NCBI GenBank assembly: GCA_016763715.1
Contig: JAESTG010000322.1
Location: 1-6,909, forward strand
Source of the DNA: Flavobacteriaceae bacterium
Lineage (GTDB): Bacteria; Bacteroidota; Bacteroidia; Flavobacteriales; Flavobacteriaceae
DNA length: 6,909 bases
Direction of reading: 5' to 3'
Below the pieces are notes generated by a model. It saw only the letters and a list, made by a program, of their open reading frames with translations, was not told the origin of the DNA and searched no databases. This document shows, one piece after another, positions 1-6,909 of the stretch (the stretch's first letter is position 1; each line of letters opens with the position of its first letter). Made by a program: the position numbers and the translations under genes.

Positions 1-2654
1 GTTTAGCGACTTCAATAAAGCGAAGTAACTCGGCAAATGCAGTCGCGTCAATTTCTGCTGAAAATATCACAGGAACAACTCCGCCACAGACCCTAGATGG
101 AGCACTTTATGGAAAGTTTGCAGGAGCGATTGTAAATGCCAACTCAGGAGCACCTGGGGGAGGTCTTTCGGTTAAATTACGTGGAGCAACTTCTATTCAA
201 GGTAATACACAACCACTCTATATTATTGATGGTGTATACATTGATAACTCCTCTATTGCAAGTGGTTTGAACGGGGTTTCTGCTGCTGCTGGTGGTGGAA
301 ATAGTGCGTCATTGCTTCAAGATAATGCGACTAATCGTATCGCAGATATTAACCCAGAAGATATTGAAAATATCTCTATACTTAAAGGAGCTTCTGCTGC
401 GGCTATTTATGGTTCAAGAGCGGCAGCTGGGGTAATAATTATTACTACCAAACGTGGAAAGGCTGGTGAAACTCAATTTAGATTTAAGCAATCTACTGGA
501 TGGACTCAAGCAACTAAATTATTAGGATTAAGAGATTATACCGAACAGAGAGTACGAGATACTTTTGGTGACGCTGCTGCGGCAGAGTTTGTACAAGCGC
601 GTAACCAAGGAAGGTTGATTGATTATGAAAAAGAACTTTATGGTGAGACAGGTTTTTTGAGTATTACTAACTTTAGTATGAGCGGAGGAGATTCTAAAAC
701 GAAATTTTATGTTGGTATTACCCATAATAACGAAGATGGAATTGTACGTAATACAGGATATGAAAAAACCTCTTTACGTTTGAATTTGGATCATAAACCT
801 GCTGATTTTGCAAAATTCGCCTTTAGTTCCAATTATATTTATTCTTCCTCAGATCGTGGGTTTTTCAACAATGATAACTCGGGAACCACTATTGGTGTTA
901 CTTTAACAGGGACGACTCCTTGGTTGCAATTATTTCCAAATGCTGATGGAATTTACCCAGACAACCCTTCAGGGGCGTCAAACCCATTACAAACGAGAGA
1001 TTTGGTAACTAACAATGAAACGGTGAACCGTATCATTATGGGTGGATCTATGACTTTAGACCTTTATAAAGCAGATAATTCGAATCTAGAGTTTGTGCTT
1101 CGAGGTGGTCTTGATTTTTACGGACAACAATCTAGAGCTATTTTCCCTAAGCAACTTCAGTTTGAAAAACCTGATAATGGTGGTTTGAACGGACAGTCTA
1201 TTCAAGGAGATACTCAAAACAAGAATTATAATGTAGCAGCTTTGTTAGTTCACAATTATAACACTGCAAATGATTTAAGCTTCAGAACTCAACTTGGTTT
1301 AACTAGAGAGTATTTTGATCAAAACACTCAATTAATTTCTGCGTCTGGATTGGTAGCTTCAGAAACAAATGTGGATCAGGCTAAGAATACAGGTGTGAAT
1401 CAAACGCGATTCTTACAACAAGATTCAGGTTTCTTCGTGCAAGAGGAAGTTAATTTTCAAGATAAATTTATTGCAACTATTGGTGTTAGAGGAGATAAAT
1501 CTTCAAACAATGGAGATGTCAATGAACTTTTCTATTTTCCAAAAGCGTCTTTGGCTGTTAATTTAAATGAGTTTAGTTTCTGGAATGAAGAATCTATCTG
1601 GAACCAAATGAAATTGAGAGTAGCTTATGGTGAAGCGGGGAATTTCCCACCAGCGAGAGGGTTGTTTACTTCGTATAACGCATTTACCACTAGTGGACTT
1701 TTAGGTATTAGCCTAATTGGAGGTCGAGGAGATGGAGACTTGAAGTCTGAAAGACAAAAAGAATTGGAATTTGGAACAGACATCGGTTTCTTTGATGGGC
1801 GTTTAAATTTCTCTGGTACATACTATATAAAAACCATTGATGATCTAATTTTACAAGCAGCTCTTGAGCCATCTACGGGATTTACAACACAGTTTGTGAA
1901 TGCGGGTGAATTAGAGAACAAAGGGATTGAGCTTTCATTGGATGCTACACCAGTTTTAACTGAAGACTTCGAATGGAATATTGGAATAAATTGGTTTAAA
2001 AACACATCGGAAATTACCCGTTTGGATGTACCTGCCTTCAACATTGGAGCTTTTGGTGCAACCTTAGGTACTTTCAGAATAGAGGAAGGACAAAGTGTAA
2101 CTCAAATTGTAGGGATAGGACCTAACCCTGGAGCTAATGGATTCCAAAAATGGGGAGATTCGGAACCAGATTTCCAAATGGCAGTGAACAATAGTCTTCG
2201 TTATAAGGATTTCGATTTGTCATTTTTATGGCAATGGAAGAACGGTGGTGAAAATGTTAATTTAACTACCCTATTATCTGACTTGAATGGAACTACACAT
2301 GACTATGATACTATCGATCTTGACCCATCAGGTCAATTGGGTAATGGTGATTACCGGTTAAGCCAACTTGGATCTTCTGCCGAAGTATTTGTTGAAGATG
2401 CATCCTATCTTCGTTTGCGTGAGCTAGGGGTCTATTGGAATGTACCGAAGAAATTTCTTGCAGGAGTTTTAGGTGGTAGAGTAGATGGAGTGAAGCTTGG
2501 ATTCTCTGGAACTAATCTAATCAATATTTTTGATTATAATAGCTACGATCCAGAAGTATCTAACTTTGGAGGTAATACGCCATTTACTGGTGTTGAAGTA
2601 ACTCCTTTTCCTTCTTCAAAAAGGTTCTTGTTTCACTTAGGAGTTAATTTTTAA
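1..2654 (+). CDS. SusC/RagA-family TonB-linked outer membrane receptor, 5'-truncated by the window edge
   Basis: This is an outer-membrane active transporter that, with its SusD partner, imports a nutrient into the periplasm using TonB/ExbBD energy. The reading frame is open from base 3 (883 visible residues), so the gene begins before the window; SusC proteins are usually about 1000 residues. The missing part should hold the signal peptide, the carboxypeptidase-regulatory-like domain and the TonB box. Visible residues 1 to about 155 are the plug domain, with SGAPGGG, the LYIIDGVYID stretch (from residue 72), NPEDIENISILKGASAAAIY and GSRAAAGVIIITTKRGK (ending at residue 153). The rest is the beta-barrel. 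It carries the family's C-terminal signature (VEDASYLRLREL, then NLINIFDYNSYDPEV at 2514-2558) and ends in GVNF, a terminal aromatic residue typical of outer-membrane barrels. The TTG at 267 is not a real start, because conserved plug sequence precedes it in frame. Family assignment is secure; the substrate is unknown. Confidence 0.97.
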   Translation, partial: LATSIKRSNSANAVASISAENITGTTPPQTLDGALYGKFAGAIVNANSGAPGGGLSVKLRGATSIQGNTQPLYIIDGVYIDNSSIASGLNGVSAAAGGGNSASLLQDNATNRIADINPEDIENISILKGASAAAIYGSRAAAGVIIITTKRGKAGETQFRFKQSTGWTQATKLLGLRDYTEQRVRDTFGDAAAAEFVQARNQGRLIDYEKELYGETGFLSITNFSMSGGDSKTKFYVGITHNNEDGIVRNTGYEKTSLRLNLDHKPADFAKFAFSSNYIYSSSDRGFFNNDNSGTTIGVTLTGTTPWLQLFPNADGIYPDNPSGASNPLQTRDLVTNNETVNRIIMGGSMTLDLYKADNSNLEFVLRGGLDFYGQQSRAIFPKQLQFEKPDNGGLNGQSIQGDTQNKNYNVAALLVHNYNTANDLSFRTQLGLTREYFDQNTQLISASGLVASETNVDQAKNTGVNQTRFLQQDSGFFVQEEVNFQDKFIATIGVRGDKSSNNGDVNELFYFPKASLAVNLNEFSFWNEESIWNQMKLRVAYGEAGNFPPARGLFTSYNAFTTSGLLGISLIGGRGDGDLKSERQKELEFGTDIGFFDGRLNFSGTYYIKTIDDLILQAALEPSTGFTTQFVNAGELENKGIELSLDATPVLTEDFEWNIGINWFKNTSEITRLDVPAFNIGAFGATLGTFRIEEGQSVTQIVGIGPNPGANGFQKWGDSEPDFQMAVNNSLRYKDFDLSFLWQWKNGGENVNLTTLLSDLNGTTHDYDTIDLDPSGQLGNGDYRLSQLGSSAEVFVEDASYLRLRELGVYWNVPKKFLAGVLGGRVDGVKLGFSGTNLINIFDYNSYDPEVSNFGGNTPFTGVEVTPFPSSKRFLFHLGVNF
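216..461 (+). other. SusC/RagA plug-domain signature region
   Basis: This segment of the receptor (visible residues 72-153) runs from LYIIDGVYID to TTKRGK. It is the conserved block that separates SusC/RagA receptors from ordinary siderophore-type TonB-dependent receptors. Between the DGVYID and NPEDIE motifs lies a small-residue loop rich in Ala, Gly, Ser and Asn (SAAAGGGNSAS). That loop varies between paralogs and carries no recognisable function. Confidence 0.9.
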
Positions 2655-2664
2655 AAAATAAATT
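2655..2664 (+). promoter_or_regulatory. A/T-only translation initiation leader between susC and susD
   Basis: The ten bases between the susC stop and the susD ATG are all A or T (AAAATAAATT) and contain no Shine-Dalgarno sequence. This agrees with the known Bacteroidota habit of using A-rich leaders instead of an SD/anti-SD interaction. The spacing leaves no room for a separate promoter, so the two genes are very likely transcribed together and may be translationally coupled. Confidence 0.6.
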
Positions 2665-2727
2665 ATGAAAAAACATATATATAAACTTTTATTTTTCGCA
2701 CTAACATTGGGAGTAGTCATTTCCTGT
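2665..2727 (+). other. SusD lipoprotein signal peptide and lipobox
   Basis: Residues 1-21 form a type II signal: Lys2, Lys3 and His4, a hydrophobic core (LLFFALTLGVV), then the lipobox V18-I19-S20-C21. The residues after Cys are DVEEY, giving acids at +1, +3 and +4 relative to Cys. An acidic patch just after the lipid-bearing Cys matches the export signals described for Bacteroidota surface lipoproteins, which supports display on the outer face rather than periplasmic retention. Confidence 0.85.
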
Positions 2728-4002
2728 GATGTCGAAGAATATTCAGACTTAAACAGTCCAGAGGTGGATGCCTTTAGAGACAACCTAACACGTGGTGACC
2801 TGCAAGATTTAGTAGGTGGAGTGTTTTATAGCTCAAGAGTTCGTTTGGGAACCTACTTAGATGATTGTGGGGTAGTAGGTAGAGAATACTGGAGATTCTC
2901 TGGCTCCGATCCACGTTTTACAACCGATTTATTAGGAGGAGGAAACTCTGTTTTAGATAATAATACGTTTTATATTACTGGCCCTTGGGCAGGTCGCTAT
3001 AGAACGGTGAAAAATGCTAATTTGATTCTTGAGTTTTTGGATGGTCAAGATCTTTCTGCACAATTTTCTGTAGGTGAAGTAACGGCAACAAAAGGGTTAT
3101 TGAAAACCTTTATTGCTTATGAGTTGTTATTAAACTTGAACTTAACCGATGTTAACGGTATTCGTGTTGACGTAGCAGATGAGAACAATCTAGGACCATT
3201 CGTTTCCAAGGAAGCGGCTTTAACTGCTATTAGAAATATGCTGAATGACGCAGCAACGGATTTAAGCAATGGTGCCAACTTCCCTTTTTCTCTGTCTGCT
3301 GGATTTGACTCGTTTAATACACCTAGCACTTTTGCTCTGGTGAATAGAGCACTTGCTGCCCGTGTGTCTGCCTATCAAGGTGATGCTGCTGGAACACTAT
3401 CTGCATTAGGAGATTCGTTTTTCAGTTTAGCTGGTGGTTTGTTTGAAGGAGTCTATTACACATGGTCTGAAGACCAAACGGGTCTTCCTAATCCTTTGTT
3501 TATTTCTGAGGGAGGATCCTCTGAAGCTCAAGCAAGAATTGCGCATCCTACTTTTATAGCTGATGCAGAGTCTGGTGATTCAAGACTTAGTAAAGTACTT
3601 CAGTTGTCGGAGTCTATTACACTCGCAGATCTTACGGGAGACTATATTGTTTTTAGATATCAATCAAATGAGGATGTAATCCCGTTGATTCGTAATGAAG
3701 AATTAATACTTCTTTATGCTGAAGCAAATATTACTTTGAATCCAGCCGAAGCTGTAAATGCTCTTAATATTATTAGAGCAACGGCAGGGTTAGGAGCCTA
3801 TACAGGTGCTACAGATACAGCGTCTTTAGTAAATGAAATGTTAAATCAAAGAAGATATTCTTTATTTGCTGAAGGGCATCGATGGATCGATATGAGAAGA
3901 TATGGTAAATTAGGTGACTTGCCAATTGACCGTGTAGATTCTGATGGTAATCCAGACGATGTTTGGGAAAACTTCCCAATACCGCTTACGGAAAACCAAT
4001 AA
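2665..4002 (+). CDS. SusD/RagB-family nutrient-binding outer membrane lipoprotein
   Basis: This is the surface substrate-binding partner of the preceding SusC barrel; in solved complexes SusD closes over SusC as a hinged lid. The protein is 445 residues, at the short end for the family. Residues 1-20 are a lipoprotein signal peptide (MKKH, then a hydrophobic core) and Cys21 is the lipidated residue in the lipobox VISC. Residues 22 to about 230 look like the alpha-helical, TPR-containing N-terminal SusD-like domain (for example GPWAGRYRTVKNANLILEFL from residue 106). The C-terminal domain carries RNEELILLYAEA (343-354), an LNIIRATAGL helix, NQRRYSLFAEGHRWIDMRRY (394-413) and the ending FPIPLTENQ, all characteristic of SusD/RagB. 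The ATG at 2665 is chosen because it begins the signal peptide directly. The gene follows susC by 10 bases and is followed by a terminator, so it is the last gene of its unit. The ligand cannot be inferred. Confidence 0.96.
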   Translation: MKKHIYKLLFFALTLGVVISCDVEEYSDLNSPEVDAFRDNLTRGDLQDLVGGVFYSSRVRLGTYLDDCGVVGREYWRFSGSDPRFTTDLLGGGNSVLDNNTFYITGPWAGRYRTVKNANLILEFLDGQDLSAQFSVGEVTATKGLLKTFIAYELLLNLNLTDVNGIRVDVADENNLGPFVSKEAALTAIRNMLNDAATDLSNGANFPFSLSAGFDSFNTPSTFALVNRALAARVSAYQGDAAGTLSALGDSFFSLAGGLFEGVYYTWSEDQTGLPNPLFISEGGSSEAQARIAHPTFIADAESGDSRLSKVLQLSESITLADLTGDYIVFRYQSNEDVIPLIRNEELILLYAEANITLNPAEAVNALNIIRATAGLGAYTGATDTASLVNEMLNQRRYSLFAEGHRWIDMRRYGKLGDLPIDRVDSDGNPDDVWENFPIPLTENQ

Positions 4003-4023
4003 ATTATATTTTATTATAAAATT

Positions 4024-4059
4024 AAAAACCCTTTCAGTTTTGCTGGAAGGGTTTTTTTT
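4024..4059. terminator. Bidirectional intrinsic terminator between convergent susD and RND genes
   Basis: Bases 4024-4037 pair with 4043-4056 to form a 14-bp stem around the 5-base loop TTTTG. The stem has three G-C pairs in the middle (CCC/GGG), A-T pairs at the base and a single T-G wobble (4034/4046). On the + strand it runs into an 8-base T tract (4052-4059), which ends the susCD transcript. On the - strand the complement of the A run at 4024-4028 gives a 5-base T tract, so the same hairpin can end the RND transcript. It starts 21 bases after the susD stop and ends 2 bases before the RND stop codon on the opposite strand. Confidence 0.88.
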
Positions 4060-4061
4060 AT

Positions 4062-6909
4062 TTACTCTGAAAGTTCAGAATTTACCGTTGTTGGAATTTC
4101 TTCGGAAACAGATTTACGAGATCGCCACCATATTTTCAGTTTCGCCACCAATAAAAATAAAATTGGAACAATGACCAATGTAAGGAAAGTAGCTATAAAT
4201 AGCCCGTAGATTACCGTCCATGCTAGTGGTCCCCAGAAAATAACGTTATCTCCTCCAAAATATAAGTTGGCGTCAAACTCACTAATAAGCGTATAGAAGT
4301 TAATGTTCAATCCCGTTGCAAGTGGAATCAACCCAAGAATTGTTGTGATGGCAGTTAATAATACTGGCCGCAGGCGTGCTTTTCCAGCTCTCACAACACA
4401 CTCTATTGTACTTTCTATATCAAGATAGTCGTCTTTGCCTAACCCTATTTTCAGCTTTTCCCTGTCTATTAGAAGCTGTATGTAGTCTAGTAAGACCACC
4501 CCATTATTAACCACAATTCCAGCCAATGAGATAATTCCCATCATTGTCATCATAATTACAAAGGGAGCACCTGTAATCATAAGACCTCCAAATACACCAA
4601 TTAAACTCAAGAAAATGGCAAGCATAATAATACCCGGTTTTGAAACTGAGTTGAATTGAAAGATTAAGATGAAGAAGATTAAACCTAATCCAGTGAAAAA
4701 TGCACCTATTAAAAATATCATTTGCTTTTCTTGTTCTTCAATCTGACCTGTATAATCAATACTTACTGAAGTGGGTTTGTCAGTAAAGCTGTTCATTTCT
4801 GTTTGTACTTTGGCAACAATGGCACCTGCATCTGTAAAGCCAGGAGCTAAAGCAGAATATACAGTTACAACCCGTTTTAGTGAATTATGTTTGATAGAAC
4901 TATAACCAGAATTATTTTTTTGTTTGATCACCGCCGAAACGGGTATTTCAAGTAATTTTCCTGAAGCTTGATCTCTAAAAATGATATTTTGATTAAAAAT
5001 GGCACTTGTGTTATAGCGATCTGCTTCCTTAAAACGCACATAAATATCATAATCATCACCATCTTTTTTATAGACACCAGCCTTCGATCCAAAAATGGAA
5101 TTTCGAAGTTGTTGTCCTACTTGTCCAGCGCTAACACCAAGTTCACCAGCTTTCTTTCTGTCAACTTGTACTTGAATAGATGGTTTGGATTTGTTTACAT
5201 CTATTTTTAATTCATCAATACCAGGTATATTTTTGGTATTTAGAAAATCTCGCATCTTTTCTGCAGTGGCAATTAAAGTAGTGTAGTCTTGACCTCGCAA
5301 TTCAATATTGATAGGATAACCTACTGGAGGTCCAACAGCATCTTTTTCTACGCTGATAGCGACACCAGGATAAATGCCTTTCAGTGCTTCTTGTACTTTT
5401 TTCTGAAGATCCTTACTTTCGGCACCTCTTCGGTACTTATACTCTCTCATGGAAGCTGTGATTTTGCCTCGATGGGGCATTTCAGCACTTGACCCACTAT
5501 CTGTTTGTGGGTTCCCAGCACCTTCACCTACTTGAGAGACGGCACTTTCAACAAGAAAATTGTATCCGTCGTCAACATTCTCTTTCGAGTTTAGAATGTC
5601 ATTAACACGTCCTTCAATGTCTTTAGTGATGGCGTTGGTTTTTTCAATATCGGTTCCTTGCGGATATTCTATGTAGACAATAATCTGGTTTGGGTCATTG
5701 TCTGGAAAGAACTCAACTTTGGTTCGTTGGCTTGCAATAGATGCTCCAAAACCGCCAATGGCAATAAATAGTAATAGGAATGTACCCAAACTTATTACAT
5801 AAGGTCTCCAGCCTTTTAGAGCACCACGTAATGCTTTTTCATAGAATCGCTCCCATTGAGTGATAATTTTAGTTTGAAAGTAGTTGGCTATTTTTCGCAA
5901 TCCGAAACGATACACCCAAAGCATAATAGCCGTAAACACCATGATGGTTCCTATAGCCTTATAAGCACCTCCAAAAAGAAGAATTAAAACTCCAGTGAGC
6001 CCTACAATGGAGGTAATTATAATTATTTTTTTTATGGGCATTGCTTTATCCTCTACGCTCATAAACTGAGAAACCATAACCGAGTTAAAGAAGATTGCAA
6101 CAAAGAGTGATGAGCCTAGTACGACCGAAAGAGTTATCGGAAAATAAATCATGAATTGTCCCATAACTCCAGGCCATAACCCTAGAGGAATAAAAGCAGC
6201 AACAGTGGTGAGGGTTGAAATGATAATTGGAAAAGCGATTTCACCAATTCCTTTTTTCGCTGCTTCAATGCGCGTCATTCCTTCTTCATCCATGAGGCGA
6301 TACGCATTCTCTACTACCACAATACCATTGTCTACTAGCATCCCTAACCCCATAATCAATCCAAAAAGAATCATAGTGTTCATGGTGTATCCAAACATAT
6401 TTAATATCATGAGAGACATAAACATAGACATAGGGATGGCAAATCCAACAAATAGAGCATTCTTAAATCCTAAGAAGAACATCAACACACCAACTACGAG
6501 GATGATACCAAAGATGATGTTGTTTACAAGATCATCCACTTGCCCAACAGTTTTGGATGACTGATCGTTAGCGACAGTAACATTGAGGTTGCTAGGAAAT
6601 ATGTTGTTTTTCGCATGCTCAATAATCTTTTGTACTTTCTCTGCAGCTGCTACCATGTTCTCACCCGAACGTTTTTTCACATCCAACATAACAACACGCT
6701 CACCAAACTCCCGAGCATATGTGGTTCGCTCTTTTTCTTTGAACGAGACTGTAGCAATATCTTTTAAGTAAATGGGGCTGTTGTTCTCAGATTTTACTAC
6801 GAAACCCTCTAACTCTTTCGGGTCTTCAATTTCACCTATAATGCGAACCGTGCGTCTTTGACCACTAGAAATTAAATTTCCAGCAGACATGGTGACGTTG
6901 CCATTATTA
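4062..6909 (-). CDS. RND-family efflux permease (AcrB-like), 5'-truncated by the window edge
   Basis: This is an inner-membrane, proton-driven pump subunit expected to work as a trimer with a periplasmic adaptor and an outer-membrane channel. The frame is open to the right edge (948 visible residues). The ATG at 6890 is internal, because the preceding in-frame residues NNGNVT fit the family. About 200 N-terminal residues (TM1 and the first porter part) should be missing. Numbering from Met at 6890, TM2 to TM6 lie near 123-141, 147-165, 172-194, 218-240 and 244-272. Two extra hydrophobic segments follow at about 289-307 and 312-328, then TM7 at 364-383. The second periplasmic porter/docking region spans about 388-720, and TM8-TM12 lie near 722-744, 753-772, 776-800, 841-860 and 887-917. 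TM4 has VDNGIVVVEN (Asp187, Asn188) and TM10 has VVNNGVVLLDY (Asn795). Substrates cannot be told from sequence; an AcrB-type drug/amphiphile exporter fits better than a CusA-type metal pump. Confidence 0.95.
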   Translation of the reverse strand, partial: NNGNVTMSAGNLISSGQRRTVRIIGEIEDPKELEGFVVKSENNSPIYLKDIATVSFKEKERTTYAREFGERVVMLDVKKRSGENMVAAAEKVQKIIEHAKNNIFPSNLNVTVANDQSSKTVGQVDDLVNNIIFGIILVVGVLMFFLGFKNALFVGFAIPMSMFMSLMILNMFGYTMNTMILFGLIMGLGMLVDNGIVVVENAYRLMDEEGMTRIEAAKKGIGEIAFPIIISTLTTVAAFIPLGLWPGVMGQFMIYFPITLSVVLGSSLFVAIFFNSVMVSQFMSVEDKAMPIKKIIIITSIVGLTGVLILLFGGAYKAIGTIMVFTAIMLWVYRFGLRKIANYFQTKIITQWERFYEKALRGALKGWRPYVISLGTFLLLFIAIGGFGASIASQRTKVEFFPDNDPNQIIVYIEYPQGTDIEKTNAITKDIEGRVNDILNSKENVDDGYNFLVESAVSQVGEGAGNPQTDSGSSAEMPHRGKITASMREYKYRRGAESKDLQKKVQEALKGIYPGVAISVEKDAVGPPVGYPINIELRGQDYTTLIATAEKMRDFLNTKNIPGIDELKIDVNKSKPSIQVQVDRKKAGELGVSAGQVGQQLRNSIFGSKAGVYKKDGDDYDIYVRFKEADRYNTSAIFNQNIIFRDQASGKLLEIPVSAVIKQKNNSGYSSIKHNSLKRVVTVYSALAPGFTDAGAIVAKVQTEMNSFTDKPTSVSIDYTGQIEEQEKQMIFLIGAFFTGLGLIFFILIFQFNSVSKPGIIMLAIFLSLIGVFGGLMITGAPFVIMMTMMGIISLAGIVVNNGVVLLDYIQLLIDREKLKIGLGKDDYLDIESTIECVVRAGKARLRPVLLTAITTILGLIPLATGLNINFYTLISEFDANLYFGGDNVIFWGPLAWTVIYGLFIATFLTLVIVPILFLLVAKLKIWWRSRKSVSEEIPTTVNSELSE

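Noticed and set aside
277..305. GCT/GGT-rich run in the receptor (possible simple repeat)
   Set aside because: It encodes a short Ala/Gly/Ser loop (SAAAGGG), is imperfect and short, and lies inside a conserved frame. No sign of a phase-variable tract.
267..2654. A TTG-started 795-residue version of the SusC receptor
   Set aside because: The same frame is open back to base 3 and encodes conserved plug sequence (SGAPGGG, LYIIDG) upstream of the TTG. That position is an internal Leu, and the gene is cut by the window edge.
4004..4019. A small TTATA/TATAA inverted repeat just after the susD stop
   Set aside because: It has only five A-T pairs, expected by chance in such AT-rich sequence, and is far weaker than the adjacent terminator. 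A promoter reading is also unlikely, since only gene 3' ends flank it.
3944..4174. A 76-residue + strand frame overlapping the susD end and the RND end
   Set aside because: It runs out of frame through the susD 3' end, across the terminator hairpin, and into the antisense of the RND C-terminus. It is a chance frame in AT-rich DNA.
6151..6564. A 137-residue + strand open frame opposite the RND gene
   Set aside because: It lies entirely antisense to the conserved TM2-TM5 coding region, has a composition typical of reversed hydrophobic codons, and shows no recognisable domain.
4062..6890. The ATG at 6890 as true start of the RND permease
   Set aside because: Six more in-frame residues (NNGNVT) reach the window edge and fit the porter domain. 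A start here would lack TM1 and about 200 residues that all RND permeases need.
1..6909. Search for CRISPR repeats, tRNA/rRNA genes, IS elements, attachment sites or an inverting shufflon-type SusC/D switch
   Set aside because: No regularly spaced repeats, RNA gene folds, transposase or recombinase frames, or terminal inverted repeats were seen. Three conserved coding regions fill nearly the whole window.

Overview
The window comes from a member of the Bacteroidota, most likely a marine or soil flavobacterium. Three things point there: an AT-rich base composition, a SusC/SusD outer-membrane uptake pair (a hallmark of that phylum), and the lack of a Shine-Dalgarno sequence before susD, where an A/T-only leader is present instead. 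The flavobacterial placement is inferred from protein style; no marker gene is present to prove it.

Layout: bases 1-2654 (+) hold the 3' part of a SusC/RagA-type TonB-dependent receptor whose 5' end lies off the left edge. After a 10-base gap, bases 2665-4002 (+) hold a complete SusD/RagB-type surface lipoprotein. Bases 4003-4061 are a short gap between convergent genes, containing a strong stem-loop terminator that can serve both strands. Bases 4062-6909 (-) hold most of an RND-family efflux permease (AcrB-like), whose 5' end lies off the right edge. No stretch over 300 bases lacks a gene.

How the genes work together: SusC is the TonB-powered barrel in the outer membrane and SusD is the lid lipoprotein on its outer face. 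Together they capture and import a substrate, typically an oligosaccharide or peptide in this family; nothing here identifies it. No degradative enzyme follows susD, because transcription should stop at the terminator, so any partners must lie upstream. The RND permease belongs to a separate, oppositely oriented unit and would be its last gene; a periplasmic adaptor and possibly an outer-membrane factor would be expected off the right edge.

I see no RNA gene, mobile element, CRISPR array or clearly novel system. The points most worth a second look are in the RND permease: two extra hydrophobic segments between the usual TM6 and TM7, and a charge-relay region that differs from the classical AcrB pattern.
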